This document shows, in pieces, positions 51,558 through 60,644 of a stretch of DNA of 64,000 nt. Below the pieces are notes generated by a model that saw nothing but the letters and a program-made list of their open reading frames with translations, was not told the DNA's origin and did not search any database. Source of the DNA: Novosphingobium marinum. Lineage in GTDB: Bacteria; Pseudomonadota; Alphaproteobacteria; Sphingomonadales; Sphingomonadaceae. Location: positions 310,001 to 374,000 of the forward strand of contig NZ_JACBZF010000002.1 in assembly GCF_013408095.1 (NCBI RefSeq), written 5' to 3'. The translations under genes were made by a program, and so were the position numbers. Numbering within the stretch: the first letter of the stretch is position 1; the number at the start of each line of letters is the position of its first letter.

Positions 51558-52373
51558 ATGTCGGGTCGAGGCGGGGAACTGATAAAGCGACATAGGCTGT
51601 CGACGCGCATCTGGCACTGGACCAACGCCGTGACCCTGCTCGTCATGCTGATGAGCGGGCTCATGATCTTCAATGCGCATCCGCGCCTCTACTGGGGCGA
51701 ATACGGTGCGAACTACGATGCGGCCTGGCTGGAGATTGGTCCGGTCGGGAACGAGGGACGTCTCAAGATCGGCTCGATGGTGGTCGAGACAACCGGTGTA
51801 CTCGGCCGGTGGGAGGACCAGGACGGCAATATCCAGCGACGCGCCTTTCCCTACTGGTCGACCATTCCCTCGCGATACAGCCTCTCCGATGCACGGCTCT
51901 GGCACCTTGCCTTCGCGTGGGTCCTCGCCCTTGGATTGCTCGCCTACCTCCTGTGGTCGCTTTTCAACGGGCACCTGCGCCGCGACATACACATCACGGG
52001 CCGCGAGTGGCGGCCGTCGCACATCTGGCACGACGTGAAGGAACACGCGCGGCTGCGCTTTCCAACCGGTGAGGCCACGCTGCGGTACAATGTCCTGCAG
52101 AAGCTTGCCTATGCCGGCGTGATCTTCGTCCTGTTGCCGCTCGTCATCGTTACGGGGCTGGCGATGTCGCCAGGGACCGACGCGTGGGCACACTGGATCA
52201 CCGGGGTGTTCGGGGGAAGGCAGACCGCGCGATCGATCCATTTCATCGTCGCATTCGCGCTCGTCGCCTTCTTTCTCGTCCATATCGCGATGGTCGTGCT
52301 TGCCGGTCCTTTCAACGAAGTGCGTTCGATGATCACGGGCCGCTATCGCCTGCCCAAGGAGAAAGGCGAATGA
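51558..52373 (+). CDS. Membrane cytochrome b (di-heme, b561/thiosulfate-reductase type)
   Basis: This 271-residue protein has a RHRLSTRIWHWTNAVTLLVMLMSG first span with heme-ligand histidines, further spans around 125-150, 187-210 and 235-260, and late histidines in RSIHFIVAFALV and FLVHIAMV. It should bind two b hemes and pass electrons between quinol and the periplasmic molybdoenzyme encoded next, with which it overlaps by 4 bp. Confidence 0.88.
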   Translation: MSGRGGELIKRHRLSTRIWHWTNAVTLLVMLMSGLMIFNAHPRLYWGEYGANYDAAWLEIGPVGNEGRLKIGSMVVETTGVLGRWEDQDGNIQRRAFPYWSTIPSRYSLSDARLWHLAFAWVLALGLLAYLLWSLFNGHLRRDIHITGREWRPSHIWHDVKEHARLRFPTGEATLRYNVLQKLAYAGVIFVLLPLVIVTGLAMSPGTDAWAHWITGVFGGRQTARSIHFIVAFALVAFFLVHIAMVVLAGPFNEVRSMITGRYRLPKEKGE

Positions 52374-53140
52374 AGCGTCATGAGCTTGTCCTGTCGCGTC
52401 GCAAGTTGCTTGGTGCCGGAGCACTGGGAGCGGGCGGCCTCCTCCTTTCGGGATGCGACAGGCTGAATTCCAGTCCCGGCTTCCGTTCGCTGCTGAGCAA
52501 TGCCGAAGACATGCACATGGGAAGCCAGCGGCTATTCAACCGCAATGCCCTCGCGCGCGAGTATACCGAGGCGGACATGTCCCCGCGCTTTCGCGCCAAC
52601 GGCAATCGGGGCGTGACCGATGCTGCCTACCGTCAGGCGTTCGCCGGCGATTTCGCTGACTGGGCGCTGGTTGTCGATGGAGCGGTGAGCCGCCCCCTGC
52701 AGCTTCCGCTTGCTGCCCTTCAGTCGATGCCGCAACGCGAGCAGATCACCCGGCACGATTGCGTCGAGGGCTGGAGCGCCATCGGCAAGTGGCAGGGTCC
52801 GCAACTTGGTCGCGTGCTCGAAATGGCGGGGCTTTTGCCGAGCGCGCGGTACATCGTGTTCCACTGCGCCGATAGCTTCGGCTCGACGCCCTATTACGAG
52901 TCGATCGATCTGGTCGATGCCTTCCACCCGCAGACGATCCTGGCCTGGCGCATGAACGGCCAGATGCTGCCCGAGGAGCACGGCGCTCCCGTCCGCGCGC
53001 GAATCGAGCGGCAGCTAGGCTACAAGCACGCCAAGTTCGTCATGCGGATCGAGGCGCGCGAAGGCATTTCGGGTCTTTACGGCGGCAAGGGAGGCTACTG
53101 GGAAGACGCTTCCGACTACGCCTGGTACGCCGGGATCTAG
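52370..53140 (+). CDS. Periplasmic molybdopterin oxidoreductase (sulfite-oxidase fold)
   Basis: This 256-residue protein has a twin-arginine signal (LSRRKLLGAG, residues 9-18) followed by a lipobox-like LLLSGC. The SUOX-type cofactor motif HDCVEGWSAIGKW puts the probable Mo-ligand Cys at 131. It is exported folded by Tat. Substrate could be a sulphoxide, sulphite or other compound. ATGA coupling to the cytochrome b gene suggests a two-protein system comparable in layout to MsrPQ, though the cytochrome is of a different type. Confidence 0.88.
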   Translation: MKRHELVLSRRKLLGAGALGAGGLLLSGCDRLNSSPGFRSLLSNAEDMHMGSQRLFNRNALAREYTEADMSPRFRANGNRGVTDAAYRQAFAGDFADWALVVDGAVSRPLQLPLAALQSMPQREQITRHDCVEGWSAIGKWQGPQLGRVLEMAGLLPSARYIVFHCADSFGSTPYYESIDLVDAFHPQTILAWRMNGQMLPEEHGAPVRARIERQLGYKHAKFVMRIEAREGISGLYGGKGGYWEDASDYAWYAGI

Positions 53141-54441
53141 CTGGCGAGCCGCAGGCCAGGCGAGGCTGCTTCCGCGTCCGCCAGGGGTTGGTCGGGCCAG
53201 ATGCCGCGCGTATCGTAGACGATCTTGGTCGCGCGCTCGGCGAGCGGTACGACGCGGAAAATATCGTGGTCGACCAGCACGATCATGATCTGGCAACTTT
53301 CCAGCGCATCGTCGATGTCGATCAGCTTCGCGCCGGTATCGGTGAACTCGATGGGAAGCTCTGCCGCGTAGGGTTCGACCACGTGGATGCGATCCCCGAA
53401 ACGGCGGGCGAGCGTTGCGGCGACAAGGCGCGCGGGACTCTCCCTGAAGTCGTCGATGTTGGCCTTGAACGCGAGTCCGAGGCAGGCAACCCGCGCCAGC
53501 GGGTTTGCCTCGACCAGCTTTTCGGCGTGGCGGATGACGTGGCGGATCTTGCCGTCGTTTACCCCGCGCGCGGTGCGGATCAGCGGGGTTTCCTCGGGCG
53601 CACCGTGGACGATGAACCACGGATCGACCGCGATGCAGTGTCCGCCGACGCCGGGGCCGGGCTGGAGGATATTGACGCGCGGATGCCTGTTAGCGAGGCG
53701 GATGACTTCCCAGACGTCTAGTCCCATGCGATCGGCAACGATCGAAAGTTCGTTCGCGAAGGCGATGTTGACGTCGCGATAGGCATTTTCGACGAGCTTG
53801 GTCATCTCGGCCGAGCGGGCGTCGGTCGTCACGCATTCTCCGCGGACGAACCGCTTGTAGAAGGCCAGCGCCTTGCGCGCGCAACGCGGAGTGATCCCGC
53901 CGATCGACCGGTCGTTGCCGGCGAGTTCTTCGAGGATGCGGCCGGGCAGGACCCGCTCGGGACAATAGGCGATCGAGATATCGGGAATCTCGCTGGTGAG
54001 ACCCGGGCAGCGCAAGTCGGGCCGAGCCTCGGTGATAAGGTCGCGCAACGCCTCGGTCGTACCGACAGGCGAGGTCGATTCGAGGATAATTACGTCGCCC
54101 TGCTTCAGAACGGGGGCGATCTTGCGGCCAGCGTCGAGCACGTAGGAGATGTCGGGGGCGTGGTCCTTGTCGAACGGAGTCGGCACCGCGATCACGAAGA
54201 CATCGGCTGCGCAAACCTCGGTCGAGGCGGAAAGCAGCCCTCGAGCTACAACGCCCTGCACGAGGCCGTCGAGGTCGACTTCCTCGATATGGATTTCGCC
54301 GCGATTGATCGTGTCCACCACCTTTTGCGACACGTCGAGCCCCATGACCCGGCAGCCGGCGCGGGCGATTATGGCGGCGGTGGGAAGTCCGATGTAGCCG
54401 AGCCCGACGACGCAGACGTCAGGTTTGGTTTCCGATTTCAT
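53137..54441 (-). CDS. wecC: UDP-N-acetyl-D-mannosamine dehydrogenase
   Basis: This 434-residue nucleotide-sugar dehydrogenase has VCVVGLGYIGLPTA (NAD), VPTPF, ESTSPVGTTE, SIAYCPERVLPG, the Lys in EMTKLVENAYRDVNIAFANE and catalytic Cys in GVGGHCIAVDPWF. The CPERVLPG wording is that of WecC rather than UDP-glucose dehydrogenases. It makes UDP-ManNAc uronic acid for surface polysaccharide. ATG 54441 gives the correct start. It overlaps wecB by 23 bp. Its 3' end overlaps the convergent molybdoenzyme gene by 4 bp. Confidence 0.92.
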   Translation of the reverse strand: MKSETKPDVCVVGLGYIGLPTAAIIARAGCRVMGLDVSQKVVDTINRGEIHIEEVDLDGLVQGVVARGLLSASTEVCAADVFVIAVPTPFDKDHAPDISYVLDAGRKIAPVLKQGDVIILESTSPVGTTEALRDLITEARPDLRCPGLTSEIPDISIAYCPERVLPGRILEELAGNDRSIGGITPRCARKALAFYKRFVRGECVTTDARSAEMTKLVENAYRDVNIAFANELSIVADRMGLDVWEVIRLANRHPRVNILQPGPGVGGHCIAVDPWFIVHGAPEETPLIRTARGVNDGKIRHVIRHAEKLVEANPLARVACLGLAFKANIDDFRESPARLVAATLARRFGDRIHVVEPYAAELPIEFTDTGAKLIDIDDALESCQIMIVLVDHDIFRVVPLAERATKIVYDTRGIWPDQPLADAEAASPGLRLAS

Positions 54442-55573
54442 TGGCGATGAGCTCCACGATCCGTTCGGAGGCATGGCCGTCCCCGAACGGGTTGTGGGCG
54501 CGTGCCATGGCCTCGTAAGCGGCCTTATCGTCGAGCAGGGTTGATATTTCGGTAACGATGGTCTCGGCGCAGGTTCCGACGAGTTTGGCGGTTCCCACGC
54601 CAACGCCTTCGGGACGTTCGGTCGTCTCTCGCATGACGAGCACCGGCTTGCCGAGCGCGGGGGCTTCTTCCTGCACGCCGCCCGAATCGGTCAGCATGAC
54701 TTCGCATAGCGCCAGCAGCCGGGCGAAGTGCGGGTAATCCAGAGGTTCGATCATCGCGACGTTGCCGAGCCCTGCCAGAGCATCGTCCATGACGCGGCGG
54801 ACGTTAGGGTTGGGGTGAACGGGAAAGATCAGCGCAACGTCATCTCGAGCGGCGATGCGGCGGATCGCATCCGCGATAGCTTCGAGGCCGCCGCCGAAGT
54901 TCTCGCGCCGGTGGCTGGTCACGCCCACGATGCGTTTGCCGGCAAAGCGCGTTTCCAGATCGGCGAGGCCTGACGCGAGTTCGGGCGACGCCTCGATCCG
55001 CTTCGTCACCCATTGCAGGGCGTCGATCACCGTGTTGCCGGTGACGTGCACTCGTGCCGGATCGACGTTTTCCTGGCGCAGCGCCCTTGCCGAGGTTTCG
55101 GTCGGCGCGAAATGCAGATCGGCGATGCCGCCGATGACCTTGCGGTTCACCTCCTCGGGCCAGGGATGGTAGATGTTGCCCGAACGCAACCCGGCCTCGA
55201 CGTGGTCGACGGGCAGCTTGCGATAATAGGCGGCAAGCGCGCCGGTCATTGCCGTGGCGGTATCGCCCTGCACCATGACGCGGTGGGGCCTGACCTCGTC
55301 CATGACCCTGCCCAATCCCGTCAGAAGGTTCGCGGTCAGCGCATCGAGTGTCTGGTCGGGCTGCATCACGTCGAGGTCGAAGTCGGGAACGATCCCGGCG
55401 ATGTCGATGACCTGGTCGAGCATGTCGCGATGTTGGCCGGATACGCAGACGACACATTCGAAGCGCGGGTCGGCCTTCAGCGCATGGACCACCGGGAACA
55501 GCTTGATCGCTTCGGGACGTGTGCCGAAGACGACGAGTATGCGGGTGGAAACGTTCGAAGGGGCCTTGCTCAT
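54419..55573 (-). CDS. wecB: UDP-N-acetylglucosamine 2-epimerase (non-hydrolysing)
   Basis: This 384-residue GT-B-fold epimerase has FGTRPEAIKLFPVVHAL, VQGDTATAMTGALAAYY, HVEAGLRSGNIYHPWPEE, VTSHRRENFG and LTDSGGVQEEAPALGKPVLVMR. It converts UDP-GlcNAc to UDP-ManNAc, the substrate of the downstream wecC product. ATG 55573 is preferred; the frame opens four codons earlier. Confidence 0.94.
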   Translation of the reverse strand: MSKAPSNVSTRILVVFGTRPEAIKLFPVVHALKADPRFECVVCVSGQHRDMLDQVIDIAGIVPDFDLDVMQPDQTLDALTANLLTGLGRVMDEVRPHRVMVQGDTATAMTGALAAYYRKLPVDHVEAGLRSGNIYHPWPEEVNRKVIGGIADLHFAPTETSARALRQENVDPARVHVTGNTVIDALQWVTKRIEASPELASGLADLETRFAGKRIVGVTSHRRENFGGGLEAIADAIRRIAARDDVALIFPVHPNPNVRRVMDDALAGLGNVAMIEPLDYPHFARLLALCEVMLTDSGGVQEEAPALGKPVLVMRETTERPEGVGVGTAKLVGTCAETIVTEISTLLDDKAAYEAMARAHNPFGDGHASERIVELIANEIGNQT

Positions 55574-55673
55574 GGAATCGCGCAATACAGTCCTAACGTT
55601 AACCGCGAAATAAGAGGCGGCAGGTAAGCAGGCTCCGACCGGCGCGCGTGGCGCGTTAACCGAAAGGCCTGCC

Positions 55674-56996
55674 TTGACCTACATGTATTCTCCCGGTGAC
55701 GCAGCCAGCGCGACTCCCGCCGTCATCGGAGAGGCGACGGCCACACGCGTCGCGGTGATCGGACTGGGCTACGTCGGACTTCCGCTCGCCGTGGCGCTGG
55801 CAGGAAAATTCGACACCATCGGCATAGATATCGATGGCAGACGGATCGAGGAACTGGCCGGCGGCCACGACCGCACCGGCGAGATCGAGCGCGAACGCCT
55901 CGACGTTTCCGAGCTTGCCCTGCTCGCCGATCCGGTCGGCTGCCCGCCGTGCGATTTCTACATCGTGACAGTGCCGACGCCCATCGATGGCGCCAATCGC
56001 CCCGACCTGCGGATGGTGGAAGCGGCATCGCGGACGGTAGGCGCGATGCTTCCCGCAGCCGTGGCGGAAGGCCGGGTACCCGTCGTGGTCTACGAAAGTA
56101 CGGTCTATCCCGGTGTAACCGAGGAAGTCTGCGGACCGCTTCTGGAAGCGGCGTCCGGCCTCGAATGCGGGACCGACTTCTTCCTCGGCTACAGCCCCGA
56201 ACGCATCAATCCGGGCGACCGCGAACATACGATCGACAAGATCACCAAGGTCGTGTCGGGTCAGACGCCCGAAGTGCTCGACCGGGTGGCCGACCTCTAT
56301 GGCGCGATCACCAGCGGCGGCGTGTTCCGTGCCGCTTCGATCAAGGCCGCCGAAGCGGCCAAGGTGATCGAAAATGCACAGCGCGACATCAACATCGCCT
56401 TCATGAACGAGATCGCCCAGATCTTCAGCCGGATGGATCTGTCTGTCTGGGATGTCCTCGCCGCGGCACGAACCAAGTGGAACTTCCTTCCTTTCGCGCC
56501 CGGACTTGTCGGCGGACATTGCATAGGGGTCGATCCCTACTACCTCTCGCACCGCGCCGAGCAACTGGGGCTCGATCCCCGCGTGATCCTTGCAGGACGC
56601 GGCATAAACGACACGATGGCGGGTTGGGTCGGGCGAAAGCTGCACGAGGTACGCGGCGAAAAGGCGGGTTCGGTCCTCGTGCTCGGCCTGACGTTCAAGG
56701 AAAATATCCCCGACCTGCGCAACTCCAAGGTCGCGGACCTCGTCTGTACGCTCGGCCGCTTGGGCCATGGCGTGACCGTTCACGATCCGCATGCCGACGC
56801 GGACGAAGCGATGCACGAATACGGCATCCCGCTGGTGGCCGATGCGCTTGAACGCAGCTATGACCTTGTCGTGCTGGCAGTCCCTCACGGCGCTTATGTC
56901 GGCCTCGACACGGCACAGGTGCGAGCGTTGGTGGCCGAGGGCGGCACGCTGGCCGACCTGAAGGGCGTGATCGAAGGCGCCGACTGGACGCTTTAA
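55674..56996 (+). CDS. Nucleotide-sugar dehydrogenase, TviB/WbpO-like
   Basis: This 440-residue protein has VAVIGLGYVGLPLAVALAGKF, VTVPTPID, YESTVYPGVTEE, GYSPERINPGD, KAAEAAKVIENAQRDINIAFMNE and catalytic Cys in GLVGGHCIGVDPYY. The GYSPERINPGD block is that of the Vi-antigen/WbpO group, which oxidises UDP-GlcNAc or UDP-GalNAc to the uronic acid. It starts at TTG 55674. It is divergent from wecB across about 100 bp. Confidence 0.9.
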   Translation: MTYMYSPGDAASATPAVIGEATATRVAVIGLGYVGLPLAVALAGKFDTIGIDIDGRRIEELAGGHDRTGEIERERLDVSELALLADPVGCPPCDFYIVTVPTPIDGANRPDLRMVEAASRTVGAMLPAAVAEGRVPVVVYESTVYPGVTEEVCGPLLEAASGLECGTDFFLGYSPERINPGDREHTIDKITKVVSGQTPEVLDRVADLYGAITSGGVFRAASIKAAEAAKVIENAQRDINIAFMNEIAQIFSRMDLSVWDVLAAARTKWNFLPFAPGLVGGHCIGVDPYYLSHRAEQLGLDPRVILAGRGINDTMAGWVGRKLHEVRGEKAGSVLVLGLTFKENIPDLRNSKVADLVCTLGRLGHGVTVHDPHADADEAMHEYGIPLVADALERSYDLVVLAVPHGAYVGLDTAQVRALVAEGGTLADLKGVIEGADWTL

Positions 56997-57009
56997 AGCA
57001 GGAGATTTC

Positions 57010-58008
57010 GTGAAGGTACTCGTCACCGGCGCGGCCGGCTTCATCGGCTACAGCCTTGCGCAGCGGCTGCTGGCGCGCGGCGACATCGTGATCGGTGTCG
57101 ACATGGTCAACGACTATTACGATGTCGCGCTCAAGGAAGCGCGCGTGACCGGACTTCGCGAGGCAGGGGGCAACCGGTTCAGCTTCCACCGCCAGGATTT
57201 CGCCGACATGGCCGGCCTTTCCGAAGCGCTAGAGGGCGTCGCGTTCGACCGGATTGTTCATCTGGGCGCGCAGGCCGGGGTTCGGTACTCGATCGAGAAC
57301 CCGCACGCCTATGTGCAGGCCAATCTCGTAGGACACCTCAACCTCCTCGAAGTCGCGCGGCATCGCGAGGTGGAGCACATGGTCTACGCCAGCTCTTCCA
57401 GTGTCTACGGTGGCAACACCAAGCTGCCGTTCGCCGTTGAGGACAGGGTCGATCACCCGCTGTCGCTCTACGCCGCCACCAAGAAGGCGGACGAACTGAT
57501 GAGCGAGACTTACGCGCACCTCTATCGCCTGCCGCTAACGGGGCTGAGGTTCTTCACGGTCTACGGGCCATGGGGGAGGCCGGACATGATGATGTGGATC
57601 TTCACTAAGAAGATCATGGCCGGAGAGCCGATCCCCGTCTTCAATCACGGCGACATGTACCGCGACTTCACCTTCATCGACGACATCATTTCGGGCGTCG
57701 TCGCCAGTCTCGACAATCCGCCCCACGACGACGGCGAGGAGAAGGCGGGCGGCAGCTTCAAGTCACACCGCCTCTACAACATCGGCAATCACAAGTCCGA
57801 GCACCTGATGAAAGTCGTCGAGATCCTCGAGGCCGAATGCGGACGCAAGGCGGACATCGAGTACCTGCCCATGCAGCCGGGCGACGTTCGCCAGTCCTTT
57901 GCCGATATCGAGGCGATCCGCCGGGACCTCGGCTACGAGCCCACGACGAGCATCGATGTCGGCGTTCCGAAGTTCGTCGCGTGGTACAAGGAATACCACG
58001 GCATCTAG
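57010..58008 (+). CDS. NAD-dependent nucleotide-sugar epimerase (UDP-glucuronate 4-epimerase-like)
   Basis: This 332-residue extended SDR has VLVTGAAGFIGYSLAQRL, GVDMVNDYYD, HLGAQAGVRYSIENP, SSSSVYGGN and a catalytic SLYAATKKADELM (Tyr and Lys). The FFTVYGPWGRPDMM block marks CapI/UDP-glucuronate epimerases. GTG 57010 is the start, with AGGAGATTTC upstream. It follows the dehydrogenase by 13 bp, so the pair probably makes a uronic-acid sugar for capsule or exopolysaccharide. Confidence 0.9.
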   Translation: MKVLVTGAAGFIGYSLAQRLLARGDIVIGVDMVNDYYDVALKEARVTGLREAGGNRFSFHRQDFADMAGLSEALEGVAFDRIVHLGAQAGVRYSIENPHAYVQANLVGHLNLLEVARHREVEHMVYASSSSVYGGNTKLPFAVEDRVDHPLSLYAATKKADELMSETYAHLYRLPLTGLRFFTVYGPWGRPDMMMWIFTKKIMAGEPIPVFNHGDMYRDFTFIDDIISGVVASLDNPPHDDGEEKAGGSFKSHRLYNIGNHKSEHLMKVVEILEAECGRKADIEYLPMQPGDVRQSFADIEAIRRDLGYEPTTSIDVGVPKFVAWYKEYHGI

Positions 58009-58017
58009 GCACTGGCG

Positions 58018-59001
58018 CTACATCGACGGGAACAGCTTCAGGCGGCGGGGCGACCCCGTCCAGGGGAACCGCAGTTTCGCGTCGGTCTCCATCCGGTTCC
58101 TGCCCTTTGCCTTGGCAAAGAACAGCGCGGTTTCCGCGCGCCGCATCGTCTCGTCGAGCGTCGCTCCGATCAACGCGATGCCGACGCTGGCGGTGATCCG
58201 GTAGCTGTTTACATCCGGCGTCCCGCGTGCCGCCGACAGTGCACAGATCGTGCGGTCGCAGATATCCTCCACTTCGATTGCCGAGGTCCGTGGCAACAGG
58301 ACGCCGAAGGTCTCGCCGCCGACGCGGGAAATGATGTCGTCCGATCGCAGCGATCCGCGAAGGAAGCGAGCGAACTCGCGAAGCGCCGCGTCGCCTGCCG
58401 CGTGGCCGTGCTCATCGTTTATGGCGCGCAGGCGATCCACGTCGAACAGTGCCAGACAGCCGCCCGTACGCTTGCCGACAAGGTATTCAAGCATCGAGGT
58501 GAAGGCGCCGCGATTCGTGAGGCCCGTTAGGGGATCGGTTAACGATGCTTCGAACAGGCGCTCTTCCAGCGACTTGCGCATGTCGATGCTGCGCATCACT
58601 GCGAGGACGCCGTAGATCGAACCGCTCTCGTCGCACAGGCCCTGCATGCGCAGCTCATACCAGAGCCTGCGAGCATCGGACGTGACGACGGGTATTTCGA
58701 TCCAGTCGCCGGTTCCGGTGTCATGGAGCGCGCCGGCGAGTTCGGCTTCGATCTCCGGACGGGCGGAAGGATGCGCGATATCGCGCACATGTGGCCCTAT
58801 CAGCATCGACGGGATCGATATCCCGAGTTGTTCGATCGCTGCCGAGGCATGGACGATGTAGCCGTCCAGGTCGGTCTTGAAGATGATGTCGGAGGGAGTT
58901 TGCGCCAGCAGCCCATACAGGGCGCTGCTCTCCCTGTGCGTCAATTCGATACCCACGTCGTTTTGCCCCCCAGCAGTAACGACATTGATTTTTCGGACCA
59001 T
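58018..59001 (-). CDS. PAS-GGDEF protein with degenerate GGETF active site
   Basis: This 327-residue protein has a PAS domain (about 30-140; TDLDGYIVHASAAIEQLG) and a GGDEF domain (about 150-310; DPLTGLTNRGAF, LFDVDRLRAINDEHGH). The active-site loop reads RVGGETFGVLLP at 228-232, so the second acidic residue of GG(D/E)EF is threonine. Diguanylate cyclase activity is doubtful; it may bind GTP or act as a scaffold. A nested inverted repeat lies about 40 bases upstream of its start. Confidence 0.88.
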   Translation of the reverse strand: MVRKINVVTAGGQNDVGIELTHRESSALYGLLAQTPSDIIFKTDLDGYIVHASAAIEQLGISIPSMLIGPHVRDIAHPSARPEIEAELAGALHDTGTGDWIEIPVVTSDARRLWYELRMQGLCDESGSIYGVLAVMRSIDMRKSLEERLFEASLTDPLTGLTNRGAFTSMLEYLVGKRTGGCLALFDVDRLRAINDEHGHAAGDAALREFARFLRGSLRSDDIISRVGGETFGVLLPRTSAIEVEDICDRTICALSAARGTPDVNSYRITASVGIALIGATLDETMRRAETALFFAKAKGRNRMETDAKLRFPWTGSPRRLKLFPSM

Positions 59002-59040
59002 GCAGCGCTTGCCCTCGCTGCGAAGTCATCGTCGATATGG

Positions 59041-59089
59041 CTTAACGTCCCTGTATATTTGAAGACATACAGACGAAAAGGACGTTAAG
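59041..59089 (-). promoter_or_regulatory. Nested inverted repeat upstream of the GGDEF gene
   Basis: Outer arms CTTAACGTCC (59041-59050) and GGACGTTAAG (59080-59089) are perfect. Inner arms CTGTAT (59051-59056) and ATACAG (59067-59072) are also perfect and abut the left outer arm. The structure ends 40 bp before the GGDEF start and would lie in its leader RNA, or could be a double operator. Confidence 0.65.
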
Positions 59090-59224
59090 TCCCGAGTTAG
59101 TTTTGTTAGCTACATGTAATAACACCCCAAATTGCTTCTTTACCGCATTAACCATCTTATCGATTCGTGAAAAGATGTTTCGATGTTCGAAGCTTTATTT
59201 GGGGGGGTACGGGGGAGTTCCGGG

Positions 59225-59887
59225 TCAAAGTTCCACCATGATGCGTACGCGATGGGGTTCGACGCCGAAGGCGCGCGCAATCTCTCGCCTGCTCGAAGAC
59301 AGCACTTCCTCCGGGACCGTGCGGTCGTGGCCGGAAGCGAGCTCTGCCGCAGTGACGCCCAGGAGTTCCGCGAGGGGCTCGATCCGGCTTTCCACCGGAC
59401 GGCTCCGGCCGTGTTCCCATGCCCAGACCGTCGGCCTGCTGACGCCCAGTTCGCTGGCGATCTGGGAAAGCGACAGGCCGCGATCGCTGCGCAGCTTTCT
59501 GAATCGCTCTGCAAAGGGAGCGGCGATGACCGGACCCGCTGGCCCGATGTCGACGTCGGATGCCACCGCGCTTCGCAGCCGTGCGGCGCTGAGGACGGCC
59601 GGAGATACGGGTTCGGTGAAACGGCAGCCGTATAGCCGGCCGCTTGCCCACACGATCTCGGCGCGGGTCGGGCCGGCTTCGGGAAGATCGACCTCGATCG
59701 ATTCGCCCTCGTCCAGCGACACCCTGCTTTCGAGCAGCAACCCTGTTTCCGAAACATTGTGGATCAGGACGCTGGTCGCGGTGCCCGACGGCAATTCGCC
59801 GGCCGCTTCCAGATGCAAGGTGCGACGTTCGGCGCGGGGCATCCCGCGCTGATCGTCTTCGTCGTCAAAGTGACCCTGAATTGCCAT
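59225..59887 (-). CDS. PilZ and XRE-type helix-turn-helix protein
   Basis: This 220-residue protein has an N-terminal PilZ-like domain (about 15-105; RAERRTLHLEA, IHNVSETGLLLES, YGCRFTEPVS) and a C-terminal XRE helix-turn-helix (about 125-180; FRKLRSDRGLSLSQIASELGVSRPTVWAWE). The RxxxR and (D/N)xSxxG elements for c-di-GMP are partly present (RAERR, NVSETG). This architecture is common in sphingomonads and may couple c-di-GMP to transcription. Confidence 0.85.
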   Translation of the reverse strand: MAIQGHFDDEDDQRGMPRAERRTLHLEAAGELPSGTATSVLIHNVSETGLLLESRVSLDEGESIEVDLPEAGPTRAEIVWASGRLYGCRFTEPVSPAVLSAARLRSAVASDVDIGPAGPVIAAPFAERFRKLRSDRGLSLSQIASELGVSRPTVWAWEHGRSRPVESRIEPLAELLGVTAAELASGHDRTVPEEVLSSSRREIARAFGVEPHRVRIMVEL

Positions 59888-60057
59888 GCCGTCCTTCGTG
59901 AAAACTTTCCCGACGAAGGTCGGCCCGGGACGGTTAAGTTTTCGTTAGCTCACGCGCATGCCAGCCGATGTACGGCGCGCTTCGTCGCTGGGGATAGCCG
60001 CTGCGCGTATGCGGGCACTTGCTTGTGCAGCCTGAAGGATCGCGGCAATGACCTGTC

Positions 60058-60612
60058 ATGACCATTCTCAGTGACAGATGGATTCGCAACGAAGCACGTC
60101 ATACCGGCATGATCGAACCCTTCGTCGAGCGTCAGCAGCGCGAGGGGTGCATCAGCTACGGCCTGTCGTCGTACGGTTACGATGCGCGCGTCGCGGACGA
60201 GTTCAAGGTGTTCACGAACGTCGACAACGCCGTCGTCGATCCGAAGAACTTCTCGTCCAACAGTTTCGTGGACCGAAAGACCGATGTCTGCGTCATCCCG
60301 CCGAACAGCTTCGTTCTGGCGCGCACCGTCGAATACTTCCGGATACCGCGCGATGTGCTCGTCATCTGCCTCGGCAAGTCGACCTACGCCCGGTGCGGCA
60401 TCATCGTGAACGTCACGCCGCTCGAACCCGAGTGGGAGGGCCACGTGACGCTCGAATTCTCGAACACGACGCCGCTGCCTGCAAAGATATATGCGAACGA
60501 AGGGGCCTGTCAGTTCCTGTTCCTGCGCGGGAACGAGCCATGCCAGATCAGCTATGCCGATCGTGCCGGCAAGTACATGGGCCAGCAGGGCGTTACTTTG
60601 CCAAAGCTTTGA
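60058..60612 (+). CDS. dcd: dCTP deaminase
   Basis: This 184-residue protein has [21 protein letters not shown], the catalytic-site [46 protein letters not shown] region with its conserved Glu, and a C-terminal [14 protein letters not shown]. It deaminates dCTP to dUTP for dTTP synthesis. Length and all blocks match the Gram-negative Dcd. Confidence 0.96.
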   Translation: MTILSDRWIRNEARHTGMIEPFVERQQREGCISYGLSSYGYDARVADEFKVFTNVDNAVVDPKNFSSNSFVDRKTDVCVIPPNSFVLARTVEYFRIPRDVLVICLGKSTYARCGIIVNVTPLEPEWEGHVTLEFSNTTPLPAKIYANEGACQFLFLRGNEPCQISYADRAGKYMGQQGVTLPKL

Positions 60613-60644
60613 TACCGGGGAACTGCACCCGGCCCTGAGTATTT

